A stretch of 64,000 nucleotides of DNA from Planctomycetota bacterium (GCA_019186845.1 JABARW010000022.1:30896-94895); one strand, 5' to 3'; counted from the first letter of the stretch, positions 9,247 through 18,626 are shown. The notes: generated by a model from the letters alone, not told the origin. Numbers and translations are program-made.

Positions 9247-9860
9247 GTGACCTCCAACAGATTGCGCGCTCCACCGCGCCCATTGTCCTGCACGACGAGC
9301 TGGCCGCATACCTGGGATTCACGCCGCACCTGAGCTACACCCTGGAAGACGCGGGCAAGTTCGCCGGCCACCTCTGCCCCACCGTAGCCACCGCCTTTGA
9401 AATGGCCCGCCGCGCCCTGCTCGAACTCTGGGCAGACCAGACGCCTGAACGCGGGCACATCAAAGTTGACGTCGCCTCCCAGCCGGACTCCTTTGCCAAC
9501 GGTCCCCTGGCCCAGGTCATAGGCTTTGTGACCGGCGCGGCCGGCGTCACGGGCTTCAAGGGCATCGCGGGCCGCTTCAACCGCCAGAACCTGCTGCATT
9601 TTGACGCCAACCTCACGCCCTTTGGCAGCGTGACATTCACTCGCACTGACACCGGCGCAGCCGTACGCATCAGCGCCCTGGGTGAACGCATTCCCGGCGA
9701 GCCGGACATGGCGCCGAACATGCGCGCGGCACTTTCCGGTGACGCCGAGGCGCTGCTCCGCTTTCAGGCGGCCTGGGCGCGGCGCGTGAAGTTTGTTGTG
9801 GAGCACCCTGAGCAGATTCTTGATGTCCAACATCTCAACCCAACCGGGAGCCGGTCTTGA
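9243..9860 (+). CDS. FmdE-like domain protein
   Basis: A 205-residue cytoplasmic protein resembling the FmdE (formylmethanofuran dehydrogenase subunit E) domain, with its signature AGHLCPTVATAFEMA at about residues 40-55. The C-terminal zinc ribbon of some FmdE proteins is absent. FmdE-like proteins occur with molybdenum and redox enzymes in many bacteria without a settled role. The start is in the 4-base ATGA overlap with the NnrS-like gene and the stop overlaps the hemerythrin start, so the three genes are almost certainly translated from one mRNA. Confidence 0.75.
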   Translation: MSDLQQIARSTAPIVLHDELAAYLGFTPHLSYTLEDAGKFAGHLCPTVATAFEMARRALLELWADQTPERGHIKVDVASQPDSFANGPLAQVIGFVTGAAGVTGFKGIAGRFNRQNLLHFDANLTPFGSVTFTRTDTGAAVRISALGERIPGEPDMAPNMRAALSGDAEALLRFQAAWARRVKFVVEHPEQILDVQHLNPTGSRS

Positions 9861-10414
9861 GCCTCTCTCCTGAACGCGAGCCCCTGGTCCTCCTGGTCGG
9901 CGCCCATCGCGAACTGAAGCAGCACCTGCACGCACTGGTTCGCGCAGGACGCCTGCTGGTACTCGGCCGCGGAGACCTCTCCCTCGCCGCGCAGATCTCG
10001 CGCGCCCTGCGCTTTCTGGCCGTTGATGTGCCCCTGCACGCGCGCGATGAGGAAGAGTCCCTGCTTCCGCGCCTGCGCGCCAAGCTCAAAGACCCCCAGA
10101 GCCACTTCGCCTACCTGCTGGAGCACATCGAGAAAGACCACGCCGAACTGGCCCAGATTCATACCCAGTTTGACCAGACAGCCCGCAAGCTGGTCGCCCG
10201 CATCCCCTTTGAAGGCTGCCCCGCCCGCAAGGACCTCGAGCCCGACCTCAAGCTCTTCCGCGGCCAGGCCAACGAACTGCTCAACATCTACACCAGCCAC
10301 ATGCTCGTTGAAGAGCGCGACATCTTCCCGGCCCTCTCCATCATCTTCACCCCGGCCGAACGTGAGGACATCGCCCGCGAACTCGCCGACCGGCGCGGCT
10401 ACGCCCTGGCGTGA
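9857..10414 (+). CDS. Hemerythrin-like (HHE) di-iron protein
   Basis: A 185-residue four-helix-bundle protein with hemerythrin-type ligand spacing: His in GAHRELKQH, HARDEEESLLPRL, HIEKDHAELAQIH, and TSHMLVEERDIFP near the C-terminus. Such proteins bind a di-iron centre and O2 or NO, or repair Fe-S clusters when fused to ScdA_N as in YtfE/RIC. Here the ScdA_N domain sits on the NnrS-like protein of the same operon instead. Start is TTG, in a TTGA overlap with the upstream stop, with GGGAG a few bases before it. The gene ends 51 bases from the convergent XRE regulator. Confidence 0.82.
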   Translation: MSLSPEREPLVLLVGAHRELKQHLHALVRAGRLLVLGRGDLSLAAQISRALRFLAVDVPLHARDEEESLLPRLRAKLKDPQSHFAYLLEHIEKDHAELAQIHTQFDQTARKLVARIPFEGCPARKDLEPDLKLFRGQANELLNIYTSHMLVEERDIFPALSIIFTPAEREDIARELADRRGYALA

Positions 10415-10465
10415 CGGCCCGCATCAAGTCCTTGTCCCCCTGGCGCCGTAGCGGCGATGCCGCGC

Positions 10466-11965
10466 CTATATGCCAACGGCGCGCAGGGCGTTGTAGCCGC
10501 GCTCAATCCAGTCGCGCAGTCTTGCCTGGGCAACCGCGAGGGCCTGTCGCTGCTGCGTCGCGGCGAGGTTTCTGGCCTGAACGGCGTAAAGGTCAATGGT
10601 GACCGTGCGGTCGCGGGGCACCACATCAAGCTGCGCCTGGGCCCGCTCGGCCTCTGCCGCACCTTTGCCGCACAGACGCGCCACCTGAGCGTGATGAATG
10701 GACAGCATGGCAGACTTGAGATGAGGCGAATTGACCTGGGGCGGGGATTCCCGCCCCAGGGTTTCGAACTGCCGCAGCAGGGCAGGGCGCGGGCGTGTCA
10801 GGGCCGTCAGAAGCAGGCGGCTGCGGCAGGCCTCGTACTCGTTGGGTGGAATCTGATGTTCGGCGGTACCGATAGAGTGCTCGACACAGGCGCGCAGTTC
10901 GTCGGCATCCTCGAGCAGGCAGGCATGACGCAGCAGCACGCGGGAACGGCCCCGTGAAGGATAGGAACGTGCCCGCGCCTCGGCGATGCTGCACAGCCCT
11001 GCCAGCAACTCCGCCCGCAGCAGCAGTATGGACGCAAAGGAACGCTGCCCGGCGGCCAGAAGGCCAAAGGCACGCTGAATGCCTGCGAGGCCGGACTCAA
11101 GGTCTCCCAGCTCAACGTCAAAGGAGCCCCCGATGACGCAGAGTTCAACAAAGCCCAGTCCTTGTCGCGCCTCGTCTGCGGCCAGTTCAATGGCGGCGCG
11201 GCAGATGCGGCGACCCTCGACAAATCGCCCGCTGTCGCGCAGGGCCAGTGCCAGGCTGGCTGCCTGGGAGCAGGAGGCGTCGTCCTTGAGTGCGCCGTCG
11301 CGGAGCTTGCGCGCAAACAGCCGGAGATGAAATGCAAGTCCGGCATCCACACGGCCCAGCAGGTGCTCATGCATGGCCTGCTGGTTGTCCAGCTCCCAGA
11401 GCAACTCTTCGTCGTCACAGAACTTCGCAGCCTGCAGGCAGGCGCGACGCAGTCCGGCGGCGCGCTCGAGCTCCATGTGCGAGCAGAGGCTGGAGTAGCG
11501 ATCGAGCAGATGCTTGAGCACGGGTCGCGTCTGGGCGTTGATGCGCTCGCGCAGCCGATCGTAGGAGCCCAGGGCGTCGCTGAGTTTTCGCAGGGCCTTT
11601 TCCTGCTCCTTGCCCGTAAGGGCGCCCAGTCGCACCCGCGCCACGGCGTCCATGGCCTCCACCATCATCAGCAGTTCGCCGCCGACGCGGCCCGCTCCGC
11701 TGTCCACCTCGGTGAGCAGCGCGCCGCCGGCGCCCACGAGCAACCAGGCCGGATTGACCTCAAAGGCCTCGACCAGCGCAGCACAGAACTCGGCTGGGAT
11801 TTTGCCGGTGTTCATGTAACGGTGAACGTTGGTCAGTGGCGTGCGGGTGCGGCGGGCGATCTCTGACTGGGCAAAGCGCGCCCGAAGCTCCCTCAGGCGC
11901 GCGCGGATGGCACGCTGATACGCAGCGGGCCCGTCTCCCCCGGGTTTCCGATTCTCGAATGCCAT
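10466..11965 (-). CDS. XRE-type HTH protein with long TPR-like C-terminus
   Basis: A 499-residue soluble protein. The N-terminal 60 residues form a helix-turn-helix of the XRE/Cro type (SEIARRTRTPLTNVHRYMNTG) followed by NPAWLLVGAG, as in C1-like repressors. The rest is alpha-helical and Ala/Leu/Arg-rich, like degenerate TPR repeats, a layout seen in sensor-regulators that bind peptides or partner proteins. ATG 11965 is chosen because AAGGGGG lies just upstream; a start at 12013 would add 16 residues without a better site. It diverges from the surface protein at 12085 and an inverted repeat lies between the two genes, so it may control itself and that neighbour (inference). Confidence 0.75.
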   Translation of the reverse strand: MAFENRKPGGDGPAAYQRAIRARLRELRARFAQSEIARRTRTPLTNVHRYMNTGKIPAEFCAALVEAFEVNPAWLLVGAGGALLTEVDSGAGRVGGELLMMVEAMDAVARVRLGALTGKEQEKALRKLSDALGSYDRLRERINAQTRPVLKHLLDRYSSLCSHMELERAAGLRRACLQAAKFCDDEELLWELDNQQAMHEHLLGRVDAGLAFHLRLFARKLRDGALKDDASCSQAASLALALRDSGRFVEGRRICRAAIELAADEARQGLGFVELCVIGGSFDVELGDLESGLAGIQRAFGLLAAGQRSFASILLLRAELLAGLCSIAEARARSYPSRGRSRVLLRHACLLEDADELRACVEHSIGTAEHQIPPNEYEACRSRLLLTALTRPRPALLRQFETLGRESPPQVNSPHLKSAMLSIHHAQVARLCGKGAAEAERAQAQLDVVPRDRTVTIDLYAVQARNLAATQQRQALAVAQARLRDWIERGYNALRAVGI

Positions 11966-11984
11966 GGGCGCCCCCTTCTGATTC

Positions 11985-12024
11985 CGGAAGTGAAAGTGGC
12001 GTCGAATGTACATCCTTTCTTCCG
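11985..12024. promoter_or_regulatory. Inverted repeat between divergent genes, possible operator
   Basis: Left arm CGGAAGTGAAAG (11985-11996) and right arm CTTTCTTCCG (12015-12024) are complementary apart from a two-base TG insertion. The centre holds the palindrome ATGTACAT (12006-12013). It lies 20 bases upstream of the regulator start at 11965. Confidence 0.35.
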
Positions 12025-12084
12025 CTTTCAGTACTGTGAACGCGCGACGGCAGAGCGCCGCGCAGAAAACCGGGAGAGAAAACC

Positions 12085-15000
12085 ATGGGGATGTCGAGGC
12101 TGATGCTGTTGCTGGCGGCGGGCCTGGCGGCGGGCGCGCTTTGCGCCCAGGCGGACTTCGGTGACGCGCCGGCCTCGTACGGGCTGATGGAGGCCGAGCA
12201 GGTGACCGGCGGGCTGGGCGTCGGCTACACCGTGGACTTGACCAACCCGGTCACGCCGTCCTGGAGCGGCGACAGCGACGACTGCGTCGTGGGCGCGCCG
12301 CTGTGGGATTCCTGGTCGTCCTCCAACAGCCTGACGATCCACGTGACCCAGCCGGGGCACCTGATCATCTGGGTGGATGCCGACGACAACGGCCACTGGT
12401 CCACCGACGAACGCTACAACTACTTCCCCGGACAGGAAATCGGCTACCCCGGATCTTACACCATCACGGGCATCGTCATTCGCGCCAACCAGAGCTTCGC
12501 GCGCAATGGGGCAAACAAGGTGGCCGTGCGCATCACTTTGCAGGACAACATCGGCGGCGCGCCCAACTTCAGCCCCACGGGCTCCTTCTACTTCGGTGAA
12601 GTGGAGGACTGGCTCATTGACGTGGAACCGGCGAAGTTCGTCGTATCAACAGAGACCCTTCGGACCGCCGTAGAGGGCAAGCCCTTCAACTTCATGCTTA
12701 ACGCGCGCAACGGCACGCCGCCTTACACATGGTCAATGACCGGCGGCGCGCTGCCCGCCCAGATGAGCCTGACCCAGACCGGCGACCAGTTCGCACTTTC
12801 TGGAACGCCCGGGCCCGGCAGCGGCACAGGCGCCGTGAACTACGCGTTCAATGTGCAGGTGAGTGACGCCTTGTCCCGGACGGCCATCCGCACGCTGATA
12901 CTGCGCGTGCTGCCGCCGCCCTATGCGTTGCCCTTTACGGACTCGTTTTCCACAGCGACAGGCTGGACCCTGGGCAACACCTGGGTGCGCGGCCCGGCGA
13001 CGGCCTACACCTCCAACGGCCAGAGCTGGGACGGCTGGCCGGCCTGCGAGCCCGCCGTGGACGCTACGCCCTCAAGCAGCGACAACATGATCCTGGCAGA
13101 CTCGCCGGGGGCATCACGCCCGGACATGATGCCGACGCCCGCCTGGGCCGTATCGCCCATCTTTGACTGCAGCGGGGTGGCCAGCGTGGAGTTGCGCTTT
13201 CAGCGCTGGCTTTCAGCCTCACACTGGAACTATGACCGCGTCCGCGTGCAGGTCACCAGCGACGGCGCCACCTGGGTCGATGTCTGGAACAACAACTTTC
13301 CCTACGGCTGGAACGCCGTGGCCGACTTCTCGTGGACGCCGCACAGCCACGACATCAGCAGCGTGGCTGCCAATCAGCCCCGGGTGCAGGTCCGGTTCGG
13401 CATCGGCGCCTGCAACATGCCGCAATATCTTCAGCTCTATGGGCAGTTTGAGCGCTTCACCGGCTGGTGCATCGATGACGTGATCATCCGCGAGAAGCCC
13501 GCGGCCCAGGTCATCACGGCGCAGAACTTCAATGTCGCCACCACAAGCAGCTACTTCGACCCCACGGCCCAGCAGACCATCGCCCTGCTCTATCCCCAGA
13601 ACCTGTACTCTTTCTCGGTCAGTGTCAGCAACGCTTCCAGTCATTCCGTGACGCTCACCGGCATGGAAGTCGGAACGCGCCAATACGGCCCCGGGGGATT
13701 CTACGGTACCCAGGGAAGCTGGGTGAACGTGGGGTCGTGGTCCCTGGCGCTTCCCGTCGTGGTGGCGCCCGGCGCCTCGCAGGTTCTTTCGGGCCAGTTG
13801 CTGGCGGGGTTCGTGCCGGCCATCCTGGCCAACAAGGCCCTGGACGCCACGATCTACCTTTACGGCCTGGAGTCCGCGACAGGGCGGCCTCTGCAGGCGA
13901 CGGCCACGTTCCGCTTCGGTATGAACCTCTCGCCGCAGCCCGGCCTGCACGTTTACGAAGTTCAGGTCGGCGGTGTCGAGGTCTTCAACGGCGCCACGCC
14001 CGCGGGCCTGCGCGACTTCGGCAACGTGATCGCGGGCCAGAGCGGCAACTGGCTGAACATCGTTCAGAAGAATACGGGCAGCAACCCCGTGAATCTGGTG
14101 CAGGCCGTCATTTCGGGCCCAGATGCCGCGTCGTTCCAGATCAACCAGAGCGGATTCCAGAGCCCCATCGTGAATCAGACCGGCTCCATGGCCTGGTTTT
14201 CGCTGCGCTTTGCGCCGGCCACCCCGGGCCTCAAGGTGGCAACCGTCTCGTTCGTGCACGATGCCGCAAACACGGCCACGCCGTTTTCCTTCGAAATCAG
14301 GGGCTACGGTGCAGCCAACATACCCGTCTTGAGCATCACGGAAGCAGGCTCTGGCGCAGGCATTGCTTATGGCTCGCCGGCAGTGGGCGGGCGCGACTTC
14401 GGCCAGGTCGATGTCAGCGCCGGTCCCTCTGCACCCCTGACGATCCTGATCGAGAACCGAGGCACGCAGCTTCTGGTGCTAGGCAGCCCCCAGATCAGCG
14501 GCAGCGCGGACTTCACGCTTCAAAGCGCATCCATGAGCGGTTCTCTGGCGCCGGGCGCCATCACACAATTCGAGGTCACGTTTGACCCTTCGGCCATCGG
14601 CTTGCGCCAAGCTACGGTAAGCCTTTCCCACAATGACCCCAACGCAGGCCAGCCTTTCACCTTTGACGTCGCCGGCTTTGGCATCGTGAATGCGCCCATC
14701 ATGTTGGTCGCCGAGGGCAGCGGCGCGCAGGTATCTCCGGGCGCGGCACCGACTGGGGCTCTCGCGTTTGGCCCGCTGGACGTCGGCTCCGGTGCCCTGG
14801 GGCCCGTATCCATCGTGGTTCGCAATCTGGGCTGGCAGGACCTTGTGCTGGGGCAGCCCCTTCTGACGGGGCCCAACACCCAGGATTTCGTGCTGGATAC
14901 AACGGGAATGAGCCTGACGCTGGGCCACCAGCAGAGCACGATCATCCGCCTGAGTTTTGACCCCGTCAGCAAGGGGCCCAAGTTCGCCTCGCTGTCTTTC

Positions 15001-15477
15001 ACGCACAATGATGGCGCGGCACCCAGCCCCTTCGTGATCAACATGAGCGGCCTGGGCGTGGATGTGGCCGGCGTCGTCTTCGTGACCAGCGCGCTGCCTC
15101 AGGGGCAGGAGACTTTGGCCTACGACTTCAGCATTCAGGCTTCCGGGGGCACGGGCCCCTATACCTTCTCACTGGTATCAGGGGCGCCGCCCGCGGGGCT
15201 TCAACTGGGGGCCGACGGTCGCCTTTGGGGGGTGCCTGCGGTCCATGGCATCTTTTCCTTCCGCGTGCGCGTGAAGGACAGTCTGGCCGGCACCGAAGAA
15301 AAGAACTTCCAGTTGAACGTCCAGCCCGCGCCCGGTGCCTTGTTTGACTCTCCCGCACAGATGGGCGGCGGCTGTACCTCAGGCGAGGGGCGGGGCCTGG
15401 CCCTCCTGGTACTGGGACTGCTGGCCATGCTCGTGGCGGCCCTGCGACACCGCAGGGCCCTTCAGCGCCGCCCGTGA
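12085..15477 (+). CDS. Large secreted choice-of-anchor D / putative Ig surface protein
   Basis: An 1130-residue exported protein. A signal peptide (residues 1-22, cleavage near LCAQA) is followed by a GEVED-like domain (about 23-175, with FGDAPASYG and WVDADDNGHW), a putative-Ig module (about 185-275), a jelly-roll-like region (about 285-475), three consecutive choice-of-anchor D modules (about 610-990, each with DFG..., 'FDP' and 'SFTHND'-like motifs), and a second putative-Ig module (about 995-1085). The C-terminus is a sorting tail: Gly/Cys-rich GGGCTSGEG, about 17 hydrophobic residues, then an Arg-rich end. A similar tail ends the protein at 28945-30804. Likely displayed on the cell surface; no catalytic motif seen. 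Its 3' end overlaps the convergent gene by 16 bases. Confidence 0.82.
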   Translation: MGMSRLMLLLAAGLAAGALCAQADFGDAPASYGLMEAEQVTGGLGVGYTVDLTNPVTPSWSGDSDDCVVGAPLWDSWSSSNSLTIHVTQPGHLIIWVDADDNGHWSTDERYNYFPGQEIGYPGSYTITGIVIRANQSFARNGANKVAVRITLQDNIGGAPNFSPTGSFYFGEVEDWLIDVEPAKFVVSTETLRTAVEGKPFNFMLNARNGTPPYTWSMTGGALPAQMSLTQTGDQFALSGTPGPGSGTGAVNYAFNVQVSDALSRTAIRTLILRVLPPPYALPFTDSFSTATGWTLGNTWVRGPATAYTSNGQSWDGWPACEPAVDATPSSSDNMILADSPGASRPDMMPTPAWAVSPIFDCSGVASVELRFQRWLSASHWNYDRVRVQVTSDGATWVDVWNNNFPYGWNAVADFSWTPHSHDISSVAANQPRVQVRFGIGACNMPQYLQLYGQFERFTGWCIDDVIIREKPAAQVITAQNFNVATTSSYFDPTAQQTIALLYPQNLYSFSVSVSNASSHSVTLTGMEVGTRQYGPGGFYGTQGSWVNVGSWSLALPVVVAPGASQVLSGQLLAGFVPAILANKALDATIYLYGLESATGRPLQATATFRFGMNLSPQPGLHVYEVQVGGVEVFNGATPAGLRDFGNVIAGQSGNWLNIVQKNTGSNPVNLVQAVISGPDAASFQINQSGFQSPIVNQTGSMAWFSLRFAPATPGLKVATVSFVHDAANTATPFSFEIRGYGAANIPVLSITEAGSGAGIAYGSPAVGGRDFGQVDVSAGPSAPLTILIENRGTQLLVLGSPQISGSADFTLQSASMSGSLAPGAITQFEVTFDPSAIGLRQATVSLSHNDPNAGQPFTFDVAGFGIVNAPIMLVAEGSGAQVSPGAAPTGALAFGPLDVGSGALGPVSIVVRNLGWQDLVLGQPLLTGPNTQDFVLDTTGMSLTLGHQQSTIIRLSFDPVSKGPKFASLSFTHNDGAAPSPFVINMSGLGVDVAGVVFVTSALPQGQETLAYDFSIQASGGTGPYTFSLVSGAPPAGLQLGADGRLWGVPAVHGIFSFRVRVKDSLAGTEEKNFQLNVQPAPGALFDSPAQMGGGCTSGEGRGLALLVLGLLAMLVAALRHRRALQRRP

Positions 15478-16412
15478 TCCGGGCCGGCTTCGTCGGAGTC
15501 CGCGTCGTCGGCGTAGCTCCATTGAGGGTCGGAGGGATAGAGCTTCTCCTGCTCTTCCCAGTGCCGGAGGATGTCGTGGCCTCGCTTGCGACGCTTGAGC
15601 CAAAGGATCAGGGCCAGCAGCCCCGCGATGGAAAACAGCATCCACCACCAGTTGGCCCCCAGAAACAGGATCAGGGCGTTCTGGCGCTTGCGGGACAGTT
15701 CACCCAGGGCGGCTTGCTCAAAGACCGAGAGTTCTTCGCCGCAGGCCGCGCTAAACGCGGCCGAAAAACCGACGCCTGGGGGCCGCAGCCGGCGGAGCAG
15801 GTCACGCAGTTTGTCCTCGCCGTGCCGGGCCACGATGAACTCGACGACATTGCGCGCCTGTTTGTAAGCGGCGCCTGCGTCGCGGGGGTCTCGCAGGCCC
15901 AGGCTGAGATCGTCGAGGCTGGCAAACTCGGGCGGAAGCTGGGCCGTCGCGGCTTCGATCAAGGCGTCCAGCGCGACGGACTCCACCCATTGGGCCACGC
16001 CCTCCTCAAACCAGAGAGGGCGCTTGCTTTGCAGTGATGACCCGAGCACAAGGTGGGCCACTTCGTGGCGCAGCACCCCCAACTCAGAGAGCCTGCGCTC
16101 ATCGATGACCGCGAGATTGAGCACGATCCTGCGCAATGCGGGCAGGGCATAGCCCAACACGTTTTCGGCAGACATCGAGACACCATCCGCCGCGGCAATC
16201 TGACCAAAGCGCTGCGCGTCGCCGCAGAGGGTGAGCTCAAGCCGGCCGTCGTCTTGCAGGCCCGTTTTGGCGCTGACGTGAGCGAAGGCCTCATCGACGG
16301 CGTTTTCGACGCGCAGCTTGCGGGAGTGGCTGACATCCATGGCCACGACGCTGACTTCACGCGCGCAGAGCGGCGCCGCCAGCAGTGTCAGGATGAGCAG
16401 CCAGCGCGTCAT
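15462..16412 (-). CDS. Exported gluzincin-type metallopeptidase with C-terminal membrane anchor
   Basis: A 316-residue protein with a signal peptide (about 1-17, MTRWLLILTLLAAPLCA). It has the zinc-peptidase motif HEVAH in LRHEVAHLVLG and a downstream glutamate in WFEEGVAQWVE, the pattern of the peptidase MA/gluzincin group. A single membrane helix near residues 240-260 (NALILFLGANWWWMLF...) and a basic, then acidic, cytoplasmic tail follow. The active site should face the periplasm. ATG 16412 is chosen because the signal peptide starts there; the 36-residue upstream extension is Arg/Pro-rich with no feature. It starts 10 bases after the stop of the membrane protein at 16423-18612, so the two are probably cotranscribed. 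Confidence 0.78.
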   Translation of the reverse strand: MTRWLLILTLLAAPLCAREVSVVAMDVSHSRKLRVENAVDEAFAHVSAKTGLQDDGRLELTLCGDAQRFGQIAAADGVSMSAENVLGYALPALRRIVLNLAVIDERRLSELGVLRHEVAHLVLGSSLQSKRPLWFEEGVAQWVESVALDALIEAATAQLPPEFASLDDLSLGLRDPRDAGAAYKQARNVVEFIVARHGEDKLRDLLRRLRPPGVGFSAAFSAACGEELSVFEQAALGELSRKRQNALILFLGANWWWMLFSIAGLLALILWLKRRKRGHDILRHWEEQEKLYPSDPQWSYADDADSDEAGPDHGRR

Positions 16413-16422
16413 GGGGCGGCGC

Positions 16423-18612
16423 CTACTTCTCCCCGATGGTGCATAGCGCGCACCAGAGGCAGGCCTGGCGCACGGCCTGGGGATCTTCCGGCGTGCCCAA
16501 GGACTGGGCGGAGAGCGCATCGGGCTTGAGCAGAGCGACGACCAGCACCTCGCCGCTGATGGGCATCAGGCCGGCTTCCAGAAAGGCAGACTTCTCGATG
16601 TCCTCCAGCGAGGCACCGTCAAGATAGGGATCCTGCCGGCGCAGCAGGGTAATCAGGGCGCGGTAATCCAGGGACTGGCGATCCAGGTCGTCGGCGAGGC
16701 GCTCCTTGAGCGCTCCGACAATGTCCGTGATCTGGGTCGTGGAGGCCGTAAGGCTGACGGAAGACCCGCCCTGAAGTTCCTTGACATAGTGCCACTGAGC
16801 CGGGGTACCGGGGTCGCGCCCGACAAGCACCAGACAGGAGCGCAGGTCCAGGTCGCTCCCGTTCTCGAGGGTCAGCGCCCCTTCTGTTCCCGTAACGTTG
16901 AGCTTGAGTGACTCGCGCTTCACCGGTTCAGCGCCGATGAAGAACAGGTTCTGCCACTGCGAAAGCCCGCTGAGCGAAGTGGTGACTTCGCTGCCCGCCG
17001 TACGTGACGTGACGATCAGGGGGTCATTGGGCAGCCCCCGCACCGCACGCTCGGAAAGCTCCGCGGGCACAAGGGCCGCGGACAAACCCTGCTTGAAGGA
17101 ATAGTCTCCTCCACCGGGCAGGTAGGCGCAGCCCAAGGTGTAGACCCCGGCGCGGCCTGTGCTGTTGTCGCTGACGATGACCCGTATCGCTTGTACGCGG
17201 TCGCCGGCGCGCTTGAACCAGTTGCCGATACCAAAGACGCCCACCACGGAAAGTACGCCCAGGACCAGCAATCCCGCGGGATAGAGTTCCGGGCGCCTGA
17301 CCTTGCGAGCGAGGAAGAAAACACCAACGCCCGCTGCAAACACATAGACAAAGGCCACGATGATCATGGTGGCATTGCCCGGAATGCGATGACCGGCGAT
17401 ATCCACGGCCTCCCGCCCGTTCTGCGAAGCCAGAATGTTCAGCGGCGTGCGGCCCATGCCCCGATCAGCCGCCTCGCGCAGGGCCTCGAAGACCAGGTTG
17501 GCGCCAGCCAGGGTCGGTCGGTCGTCTCCCACGGCGACGGTGAAGGGCGGCCGGGAGATGTCGGCATGAATGAAGACTACTTTGCCCGCACCGACGCGGG
17601 CCACGGAGATCAGGCCCCGGGCGCGGGATGAAGCGCGGGCTCGCCCGGCAGAAGTCCAGGCATCAAAGGTGGTCTCCAGGTCGGGACGCTCAAGCTTGAG
17701 CTTGGCCGGGGGACCTCCCGGCTGAGTTTCAGGCTGGACCTCGGGCGGGGCCTCGGCCGGCTTGGGCACCGCGGGGCCCGCACGCCCGGCCCGCCCGCGC
17801 CGGGGGTAATAGCCGGAGTACCCGCCATAAGCCAGGCGGCCCACCGCGCTGCTGCCAGTTGGCACCTCAAGCAGCTCGGCGAGCAGAAAGCCGTAATCGC
17901 CGACGCGAACCTGCCCTGCCCTGTTGGTGGCGGCAATTCCCAGGAGCTCTCCGGCAGGCAGGCCCGGATTGAAACTGGCTGCCGTGCGCGGCGAGAGGAT
18001 GAGAGTGCCACCCGCCGCAACATACTCAAGCAGCGCCTCGTTCTGCTGACGGGTCAACTGCTCGCTGTTCACAATCAGCGCATCAAAGGAGGCCAGGGAC
18101 TTCCAGTCGCTGACCCAGTCAACCAGCGGCGCCTCCAGCAGGGCGTAGTTCATGCTGAACGCGTTGACCGTTTCCAGCCGCGCCGCGCTGACAAAGCCTG
18201 CCACCACGATATCCGAGCTCATGGGGCTGGCGTTGAACTGACTCTCGGCCACGGCCTCGAAACGACCATCTCCCACCGCGCGCTCGAGCACAACGCGACC
18301 GCTGGCCCCCATCTCGGTCAGGGGCAGGGTCAAGGGCACGAGGGCCTCTGCACGGCCCGCCTCCATGCTGAACTGGACGGAGTAAGTCGAGACATCACCG
18401 TTCGTGGCGCGGGACTGCCCCTCAACCTCAATCACGATACGGCCCGTAAAGGGTTGCAACTCCGTGCGCAGCACGGCAACCCGCACCGGCACATAGGGCG
18501 AACGGGTCACGCGGCCCACCCCGCAGGTCGCGAACACTTCGTAGTCTTCGCTGGAGGCAACCAGCGGCGCGCACAGCAGCAGAAGCAAGATGGCAAGGAT
18601 CGTTCTCGGCAT
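16423..18612 (-). CDS. Exported membrane protein with glutamine-amidotransferase-like fold region
   Basis: A 729-residue protein with a signal peptide (about 1-20). An N-terminal beta-rich domain (about 25-135) is followed by a region resembling the class I amidotransferase-like (DUF4159/DUF4350-type) fold: 'FDALIVNSEQL', then 'LLEYVAAGGTLILSPRT'. Next come a Pro-rich insert (about 270-315), two membrane helices around residues 420-475, and a second beta-rich domain. Proteins of this layout occur beside von Willebrand factor A and peptidase genes in some planctomycetes, but the function is unknown and no catalytic triad is evident. ATG 18612 is used; the in-frame TTG at 18621 overlaps a TATAAT box. 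Confidence 0.7.
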   Translation of the reverse strand: MPRTILAILLLLLCAPLVASSEDYEVFATCGVGRVTRSPYVPVRVAVLRTELQPFTGRIVIEVEGQSRATNGDVSTYSVQFSMEAGRAEALVPLTLPLTEMGASGRVVLERAVGDGRFEAVAESQFNASPMSSDIVVAGFVSAARLETVNAFSMNYALLEAPLVDWVSDWKSLASFDALIVNSEQLTRQQNEALLEYVAAGGTLILSPRTAASFNPGLPAGELLGIAATNRAGQVRVGDYGFLLAELLEVPTGSSAVGRLAYGGYSGYYPRRGRAGRAGPAVPKPAEAPPEVQPETQPGGPPAKLKLERPDLETTFDAWTSAGRARASSRARGLISVARVGAGKVVFIHADISRPPFTVAVGDDRPTLAGANLVFEALREAADRGMGRTPLNILASQNGREAVDIAGHRIPGNATMIIVAFVYVFAAGVGVFFLARKVRRPELYPAGLLVLGVLSVVGVFGIGNWFKRAGDRVQAIRVIVSDNSTGRAGVYTLGCAYLPGGGDYSFKQGLSAALVPAELSERAVRGLPNDPLIVTSRTAGSEVTTSLSGLSQWQNLFFIGAEPVKRESLKLNVTGTEGALTLENGSDLDLRSCLVLVGRDPGTPAQWHYVKELQGGSSVSLTASTTQITDIVGALKERLADDLDRQSLDYRALITLLRRQDPYLDGASLEDIEKSAFLEAGLMPISGEVLVVALLKPDALSAQSLGTPEDPQAVRQACLWCALCTIGEK

Positions 18613-18620
18613 GGGGGGCA

Positions 18621-18626
18621 ATTATA
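18621..18626 (-). promoter_or_regulatory. -10 box TATAAT eight bases before a start codon
   Basis: A perfect TATAAT on the minus strand ends eight bases before the ATG at 18612. Transcription would begin at or next to the start codon, giving an almost leaderless mRNA. No good -35 hexamer is visible. Confidence 0.45.
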
